Positions 58,306-64,000 of a stretch of 64,000 nucleotides of DNA are shown here, piece by piece. Both the position numbers and the translations under genes were made by a program. The notes beneath the pieces are model-generated. The model worked only from the letters and a program-made list of their open reading frames with translations, was not told where the DNA came from and did not search any database. This stretch comes from Pleurodeles waltl. Lineage: Eukaryota > Chordata > Amphibia > Caudata > Salamandridae. The stretch covers positions 221,274,928-221,338,927 of the forward strand of contig NC_090441.1 of the NCBI RefSeq assembly GCF_031143425.1. The letters run 5' to 3'. Position 1 is the stretch's first letter. Each line of letters begins with the position of its first letter.

Positions 58306-59460
58306 TATGTGTCGTCCTTTCCCATATGTGCAGAAGCCAAAACACCCCGTACTAAACCAGTAGGATTACTTCGTCCATTATCTGTTCCCCCAGGTCCATG
58401 GCACACTATCTCCACTGATTTTATGTGCTCTTTGCCCTCTTCAGTTGGAAATCGAGTGATAATGGTAACCATTGATTCCTTCACTAAGATGGCACATTTC
58501 ACGGCATTAAGAAAACTACTTACGGCTAAGGAACTAAGCCAAATCTTTACTTTGGAGATCTTTCGGCTTCATGGACTACCACAGGTCAATATCTCAGATC
58601 GGGGTCCTCAATATATCTCCCGGTTTTGGAAACAATTCTGTAAGACCCTAGGAATAGAGGTGGCCTTATCATCAGGGTTCTATCCTCAAACTAATGGACA
58701 GACAGAACGGCTGAATCAAGGCCTCGAACAATATTTACGCAGCTTCTGCAATGCTACGCAGAGTAATTGGTCTACATATTTACCACTTGAAGAATTCTCC
58801 TACAACAACTCAGTACACAGTGCCTCCAAAGTCTCCCCTTTCTATGGTTCTTATGGTTTCCATCCAAGGGCCATTCCTACTCCTCTGAAAGATACTTCCA
58901 ATCTTCCTGCCATTTCCTCATATGTCTAGCAACTACGGGGTATCCAACGTGTCATCCGTTCAAATCTTGTAGCCACGAAGACACGCATGAAAAGGATGGC
59001 TGATAAGAAGCGTTGTGAGGCCCCGCTTTATCAGGTCTACTATAAGGTCTGGCTTTCCTCTAAATTCTTGCCTCTCCGACTTACCCAGAATAAATTTAAA
59101 CCTCGTTATTATGGTCCATTTCTGATTCTCCAGAAGATCAGCCCTGTGTCTGTACGCCTTCGTCTGCCTCAGACTTGGAAAATACATCCTGTGTTCCATG
59201 TCTCACAACTCAAACCTTACATTCCTGACCCTTTTCACAGACAATTCACCTGTCCTCCTCCACTGTTGATTGATAATGTGCCCGAATACGAGGTCCAGGA
59301 GATTTGTGACTCTCGGGTTTTCCATGGTTGCCTCCAATATCTTATTCATTGGAAAGGCTACCCTATGAGTGAGTGCTCTTGGCAAGATGCTCTGTCGGTT
59401 CATGCCCCTCTTTTGGTCCGTAGTTTCTTCCGTCTTTTTCCTCACAAGCCTGGGGCCTCA

Positions 59461-59474
59461 GGGAGGGGACCTAC
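59461..59474 (+). other. Polypurine tract of copy A
   Basis: GGGAGGGGACCTAC immediately precedes the TGTTGC start of the right LTR. A purine run here is the expected primer for plus-strand DNA synthesis, and it confirms the LTR's left edge. Confidence 0.75.
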
Positions 59475-59985
59475 TGTTGCACCGCGGCCGCGAGCACGGG
59501 CCGCTGCGGCGCAACCGGAGGAGACTGCGGCGGCCCGGGAGCGGGCCGCAGGAGAGACAGCGACTCAGGTCAAGGGTCGCGGCACCTGCCGTGGCCCTTT
59601 TCTCCGTCCGCAAGCTACTTTTCAAGTGCAGCAGGGCTGGAGACCCAGAATCAGGTCACAGTCCTTGCCGCGCTCAGCAGACAGAGTATTTAACACGTTA
59701 GGATGCCCGGGACCTCCCTCCATAAACCCACTTACCTGTCACACGCACAAAATCTGTCTGCCTACACATGACTAGGTTATAAAGCATGCCTTTCTCCTTC
59801 CCAGCATGCTGTTCACTTCCTCTCTTCCCTGCATGCATTGTTTCTCTTTTCTCAGGAGCATGTTTTCTATTTTTAGTTATGACCTTTTCCCAAACCAAGA
59901 TGGTGGTATTACTACTTCCTGTTTCTCACTTCCTGTCTAGGGGTATATAGGGGGAATCTATCTTTCTTCTCATTGCGTTGCAACA
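59475..59985 (+). repeat. Shared LTR: 3' LTR of copy A and 5' LTR of copy B
   Basis: This 511-bp copy runs from TGTTGC to GCAACA. It matches 53,663-54,167 apart from a 6-bp insertion near 59,495 and many substitutions. Most fall in the first 230 bp and many affect CpG sites; the last 280 bp are nearly identical. It is followed directly by a second leader and gag instead of flanking DNA, so it serves both elements. As with the first LTR, the right edge is less certain than the left. Confidence 0.8.
59944..59951 (+). promoter_or_regulatory. TATA-like box for copy B
   Basis: TATATAGG in GGGGTATATAGGGGG, the counterpart of TATATAAG at 54,126. One substitution makes it slightly less canonical. 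It would drive transcription of copy B's leader, gag and pol. Confidence 0.5.
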
Positions 59986-60362
59986 CTCCTACGGTGGTAG
60001 TCACGCTCCGGCTGGTTTCCTTTTGTGGCGCCAGTTGTTCTTGATCTGTCTTCAGTCTCCAGAATTCCAGGATCTTAAGTTCTAAATTCCGTGTGTCCTC
60101 CATCTGTTTCAGGCAGTTCCTGTAGGAGGTTTTTTACCCTTTTGGGGATTTTCCTCTGGGACTCCTTCTAGAGGGCACGGACTGTAGTGGCTTACTATTG
60201 TCAAACAGCACCGTGGCTACCGGAAGGGGTCGCCCCTACCTCGGCCAGAGCAGGACTTGCTGGAACCGGGGCCGCTCACCACCTCTCTCCAACATCGACG
60301 ATAAGCTCAGGGTGAATCATGACAGATCGCAACACCCAAAACTCCAGTCGCCATCCGGAGGC
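59986..60362 (+). other. Leader of copy B between LTR and gag
   Basis: 377 bp closely similar to the copy A leader. The gag frame is open upstream to about 60,198, but no ATG occurs until 60,363, so no extra protein is called. The same weak primer-binding candidate (TGGTAGTCACGC) lies about ten bases after the LTR. Confidence 0.45.
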
Positions 60363-61178
60363 ATGAAGAATCCCGTGATGAGTACAGAACCAACAAGCCA
60401 AACCCTGCTCCTGACTATACAACAACAGGCCCAAGAACTCCAACAGCTACGTACCGAAAACACAGTCTTCCGACAAGCCTTCACCTCTAGAACCACTGAT
60501 GTTCCTACAGTCTCTGCAACTACGCCTCGCTTCTCCGGGGATCGTAACAAATTACGAGAGTTCCTGGATGCCTTGACGGTCTATTTCGCATTCCGTCCTT
60601 CACAGTTCATGCAAGACAAGACCAAGGTTGGGTATTTGATCAGCGCCCTATCTCGACCAGCCTTGGCATGGGCAACCCCTTTGGTGACAAGCAACGACCC
60701 TAGCCTGTCTAATTTTTCCAGCTTTGTCACTGCCTTTAAGCAGATGTTTGAGCGTCCTGGACTGGAGTCTTCAGCAGAGGAAGCTCTCTGCGATATTCAA
60801 CAAGGAAATCAGGACGTCTTACAATACATCATTTGTTTCAGACAGTTGGCAGCTGAGACTTCCTGGGTGGAGCGTACTTTGGTGACCCTGCTTCGCAGGG
60901 GTCTCAGAGAGAACATTAAGGACGAACTAGTGCACTCTGCCAGAGTAGAGAATCTTAAGGGTTTAATGGATCAGACCCTGACAATAGAATATCGGTTAAA
61001 TGAGCGAAGGATGGAGAAAAAGACGAGCCGTATAGCATCACACTCGGTGACGTCCCGCACCCTTCCTCATCGTTCGGAGGAGACTCGTTCTGAAACTAAG
61101 GGTGCTACAGATGAAGAGCCTATGCAAATCGACATGGCACGAGGGCCATTATCATCTAGTGAGCAGGAAAACAGATGA
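60363..61178 (+). CDS. gag: gag of copy B, ended by UGA before the zinc knuckle
   Basis: 271 codons from ATG at 60,363 (equivalent to the CCATGG start of copy A) to TGA at 61,176-61,178. It contains an N-terminal helical segment, the capsid-like domain (LREFLDALTVYFAFRPSQFM, ALSRPALAWATPL, TAFKQMFERPG) and a basic, Ser/Glu-rich tail. In the same frame after the UGA comes a zinc knuckle at 61,191-61,232, CLYCGAAGYLIRTC, in which the expected His is Tyr. The slippery heptamer follows. The protein is expected to assemble the particle. Either the UGA is read through, or nucleocapsid and pol are not made from this copy. Copy A has the same UGA, so it predates their split. Confidence 0.85.
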   Translation: MKNPVMSTEPTSQTLLLTIQQQAQELQQLRTENTVFRQAFTSRTTDVPTVSATTPRFSGDRNKLREFLDALTVYFAFRPSQFMQDKTKVGYLISALSRPALAWATPLVTSNDPSLSNFSSFVTAFKQMFERPGLESSAEEALCDIQQGNQDVLQYIICFRQLAAETSWVERTLVTLLRRGLRENIKDELVHSARVENLKGLMDQTLTIEYRLNERRMEKKTSRIASHSVTSRTLPHRSEETRSETKGATDEEPMQIDMARGPLSSSEQENR

Positions 61179-61255
61179 AGGAAAGGACTTTGCCTTTATT
61201 GTGGTGCTGCTGGTTATCTAATTCGCACATGTCCCATCTGTCCAGCCAAGCCTTT

Positions 61256-61317
61256 GGGAAACGCCAATTCCCGTCCTCAGTTAGAAGGGTGCGGACAGGA
61301 TATTTCGAAATACCTTC
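61256..61317 (+). promoter_or_regulatory. -1 frameshift signal of copy B
   Basis: GGGAAAC at 61,256-61,262, again G GGA AAC in the gag frame, with protease in the -1 frame. Stem 1 pairs 61,273-61,279 with 61,290-61,296 with one mismatch (T-C). Stem 2 pairs 61,284-61,288 (GAAGG) with 61,313-61,317 (CCTTC). The copy A version is fully paired, so the fold is retained but weakened here. Confidence 0.7.
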
Positions 61318-64000
61318 CATTTGTTCCTCACGGGAGGAAGGAACTGCTCTTTTCCTCTTACCTGTTATCCTCCACTTAACAGATGGCCGTGAAGAAAGGG
61401 CACTGGCCTTGCTGGACTGTGGAGCCAGTGGTATCTACCTAGACGAAACCTGGGCCAGGGAAAGACAGATTTTGCAAATACCTAGGGAAGCACCAGAACA
61501 AGTCCACACGGTGGATGGGTCACTCTTGGCCTCGGGACCTGTACAGTATACCACTCCTACCCTATGTCTACAATTCAGGAAACATCAAGAAAACAATTTT
61601 TTTGATTTGATTTCCTCGCCACATCACGTTATGATCCTGGGAATTCCATGGCTAACTCAGCATAACCCTTACATTAACTGGGAAACAAGAACCATTTCTC
61701 TATCCTCTCACTTCTGCCAACACCACTGTTACTTAGCAGGAGACTATTGGTCCCCAAAGAGTCTCTTACTGGCACCCCCTAAGGTGAGATGTTCCATTAA
61801 CGTTCTACAAGGAGTACCCAGTCATTATCTAGAATATGCTGATGTATTCCAGAAACCAGAAAGACCTGAACTGCCACCCCATAGAGAATACGATTGCGCC
61901 ATTCCTTTGGAACCAGATGCTGTGGTTCCTTTTGAGCGAATGTACTCTCTAACAGAACCTGAGAAGAAGATCCTCAAGGAATACCTAGAGGAGAACATAC
62001 AGAGTGGTTTGATTGCCCCTTCCTCCTCACCTGCCGGGGCTCCTATCTTCTTCGTACCAAAGAAGACAAAAGACTTGCGTCCCTGTATAGACTTTAGAGG
62101 ATTAAATAAGAATACTACTAAGGATCGGTACCCTCTACCTCTTATTAAGGACATCCTAGAAGCTGTCAGAGGGGCAAAGAGATTCACCAAGTTAGATCTT
62201 AGAGGAGCATACCATCTTTTAAGGATAAACGAAGGTGATGAATGGAAGACCACCTTCAGAACACCTTTCGGTCATTATGAATACCGAGTAATGCCTTTTG
62301 GACTAACCAATGCCCCCTCCATCTTTCAAAGATTCATGGACGCTATTTTTTCTGATCTTCTACATCAAACGGTGGTTGTTTATCTGGACAAAATTTTAAT
62401 ATTCTCTGTCCACCCAGAACAACACACTAAACATGTACTCCAAGCCTTAGATAGACTCAGACAACATAATCTATTCTGCAAGCCAGAAAAATGCGAATTT
62501 GACCGAACAGAGGTGAAATACCTGGGATATTGCATTAACCAAGTAGGTGTTGCCATGGATTCAGATAAGATTCAAGCTATTCTGGATTGGCCATCCCCCT
62601 CTTCCATCAAAGAAAGTCAGTGTTTTTTGGGATTGGCCAATTTCTATCGACAATTTATAGCGGACTTTGCCCAGAGAACCAGTTATATTACACAAACCCT
62701 TAAGAAAGACAATCTAAGGAAAGGTTTTTGTTGGACACAAGACGCTGAGTTGACTTTTCAAGAATTAAAGCAGGCCTTCATTCAAACTCCCATTCTACGG
62801 CACCCAGGCACCACCAAACAGTTCATCATTGTCACAGACGCCTCAGAAAGAGCCATAGGGGCTGCCTTACTACAGAAACAAGAAGATGATGGGTTAGAGC
62901 ATCCTGTATTCTACCTTTCACACATATTATCCGATTCGGAACAGAACTGTTCGGTGTTAGATCGAGAATTACTCGCCTTGAAGACAGCGTGCACGGAATG
63001 GAGACACTTCCTGATTTGCTCAAATGAACCCTTTGAGGCACGGACAGATCACCGAAACTTACAATGCTTGAGAAACTTTCAGTGTCAAAATAGCCGGCAG
63101 GCTCGATGGGCTTTCTTTTTTAGTCAATATGATTTTTACATTACATACATCCCTGGTTCTCAGAATATCTTGACCGATGCCTTGTCCCGGCGTTACCCTG
63201 AGTGTAGCGATGCTCCTGTACAGAACCTATTTGAAAACAATAAGATCATTGGTTTAGTACAGACATTCCTAGACCAGGTCAAATCTGAATATTCCCACCT
63301 GAAAACTACAGAGATGAACAATTTACGCCCACAGCTTCACATAGATCAAGGATACTATTACCACAACAAAGCCTTGTTCTTACCTACTAAGATAGTCCAG
63401 ACAGAAGCCCTACGTATGTGTCACGACTCCCCCATCGCAGGTCATCGCGGAATGAAAGCTACCCAAGAGCTCCTGCTTCGCTCTTTCTGGTGGCCCACTA
63501 TCAAGGCTGATACTGAGGACTATATGTCGTCCTTTCCCATATGTGCACAAGCCAAAACACCCCGTACTAAACCAGTAGGATTACTTCGTCCATTATCTGT
63601 TCCCCCAGGTCCATGGCACACTATCTCCACTGATTTTATGTGCTCTTTGCCCTCTTCAGTTGGAAATCGAGTGATAATGGTAACCATTGATTCCTTCACT
63701 AAGATGGCACATTTCACGGCATTAAGAAAACTACTTACGGCTAAGGAACTAAGCCAAATCTTTACTCAGGAGATCTTTCGGCTTCATGGACTACCACAGG
63801 TCATTATCTCAGATCGGGGTCCTCAATATATCTCCCGGTTTTGGAAACAATTCTGTAAGACCCTAGGAATAGAGGTGGCCTTATCATCAGGGTTCCATCC
63901 TCAAACTAATGGACAGACAGAACGGCTGAATCAAGGCCTCAAACAATATTTACGCAGCTTCTGCAATGCTACGCAGAGTAATTGGTCTACATATTTACCA
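61263..64000 (+). CDS. pol: pro-pol of copy B, open to the window end (partial)
   Basis: Read in the -1 frame after GGGAAAC, I find no stop from here to base 64,000 (about 912 codons); the 3' part lies outside. Protease: LLDCGASG at about 61,409, with Cys where D-S/T-G is usual. RT: RPCIDFRGLNK, KLDLRGAYHL, MPFGLTNAPS, and YLDK at 62,381-62,392 where the family has YxDD. RNase H: D in TDAS, E in DRELL, D in RTDHR, D in TDALS, all present. Integrase: His at 63,422 and 63,443, then Phe (63,533) and Cys (63,542) where an HHCC finger has two Cys. The catalytic core has D 63,632, D 63,812 and E 63,920, with 35 residues between the last two, the typical DD35E spacing. This would be a polyprotein; the altered RT site argues against function. 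Confidence 0.88.

Larger units (their letters stand above)
55442..59775 (+). pseudogene. pol: pro-pol of copy A with four stops and a MITE
   Basis: All domains lie in one frame after the frameshift. Protease: LDCGASG near 55,590. RT: LDLRGAYHL, MPFGLTNAPS, and YLDY at 56,560-56,571 where the family has YxDD. RNase H: TDASERAIG, ERELLAL, RTDHRNL, ADALSR. Integrase: N-terminal HH part, then a core with D, D and E (STDFM, SDRGPQY, GQTERLNQ) and a GPF motif (YYGPFLI). The chromodomain (EYEVQEI, WKGYP, SWQDA) is at 59,284-59,440. In-frame stops are at 55,768, 56,305, 57,460 and 58,927, and the MITE adds TAA at 57,730. After the chromodomain no stop occurs before the LTR; the frame ends inside it at TAG 59,773-59,775. 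The protein would copy RNA to DNA and insert it, with the chromodomain directing targeting. Confidence 0.92.
53663..59985 (+). mobile_element. Ty3/Gypsy chromovirus copy A (Sushi-like), degraded
   Basis: The order is LTR (53,663), leader, gag, a -1 frameshift signal, protease, reverse transcriptase, RNase H, integrase, chromodomain, polypurine tract, LTR (59,475-59,985). This is the Metaviridae chromovirus plan, and domain sequences resemble vertebrate Sushi-type elements. Breaks: a 1-nt deletion near 54,801 and TAG at 54,842 in gag; TAA 55,768, TGA 56,305, TAA 57,460 and TAG 58,927 in pol; and a 603-bp MITE at 57,703. The element cannot act on its own. Its right LTR is also the left LTR of copy B. 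Confidence 0.93.
59475..64000 (+). mobile_element. Ty3/Gypsy chromovirus copy B (Sushi-like), truncated by window end
   Basis: Same order as copy A from LTR to the integrase core, then cut by the end of the window at base 64,000. Gag is open to the UGA also seen in copy A, and pol is open throughout. It lacks the MITE. Its C-terminal integrase, chromodomain and 3' LTR should lie beyond the window. It is much better preserved than copy A, so the two are of different age or under different histories despite sharing an LTR. Several key residues are non-canonical (see its genes), so activity is doubtful. Confidence 0.9.

Overview
The window looks like a non-genic, repeat-dominated stretch of a large vertebrate genome. 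My best guess is a urodele amphibian such as a ribbed newt. The reasons are a spliced PIF/Harbinger-type Myb/SANT gene, chromodomain-bearing Ty3/Gypsy elements related to vertebrate Sushi elements, a Harbinger-like MITE, and almost no unique coding DNA. This is inference from content; no species marker is visible. No rRNA, tRNA, CRISPR array or bacterial-style operon is present.

Layout. 1-2,445: one apparently intact two-exon Myb/SANT-like gene on the minus strand (291-1622), followed upstream by TG-rich DNA with a hairpin-rich segment. 2,448-4,917: a tandem array of about 43-bp units, most carrying a HindIII site. 4,918-5,340: short spacer, perhaps with a SINE relic. 5,341-48,180: a continuous, head-to-tail, G-rich minisatellite of 24-25-bp units (roughly 1,750 units). 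It contains nested higher-order duplications of about 4.05, 4.98, 1.85, 1.55 and 0.44 kb. It holds no credible gene; the long ORFs in it are repeat artefacts. 48,181-53,662: ordinary intergenic DNA with two related SINE-like fragments, a degenerate 44-bp repeat, and a ten-copy 37-bp minisatellite (51,541-51,898). 53,663-64,000: two Ty3/Gypsy chromoviruses arranged LTR-internal-LTR-internal and sharing the middle LTR.

Retrotransposon pair. Copy A (53,663-59,985) is a pseudogene with a gag frameshift, several stops and a 603-bp hairpin-chain MITE in its integrase. Copy B (59,475 to the window end) has an uninterrupted pol frame up to base 64,000. In both copies gag and pro-pol lie in different frames. 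They are joined in correct phase by a GGGAAAC slippery heptamer followed by a foldable H-type pseudoknot, the arrangement known from PEG10 and Sushi-class elements. Both copies share an in-frame UGA just before the gag zinc knuckle and several non-canonical catalytic or zinc-binding residues, so autonomy of either is doubtful.

Most unusual items: (1) the MITE at 57,703-58,305, built as a chain of about twelve near-perfect hairpins, with its exact empty site preserved in copy B; (2) the recoding signal; (3) the 43-kb minisatellite, whose main variant classes look like CpG-deamination products of one unit.
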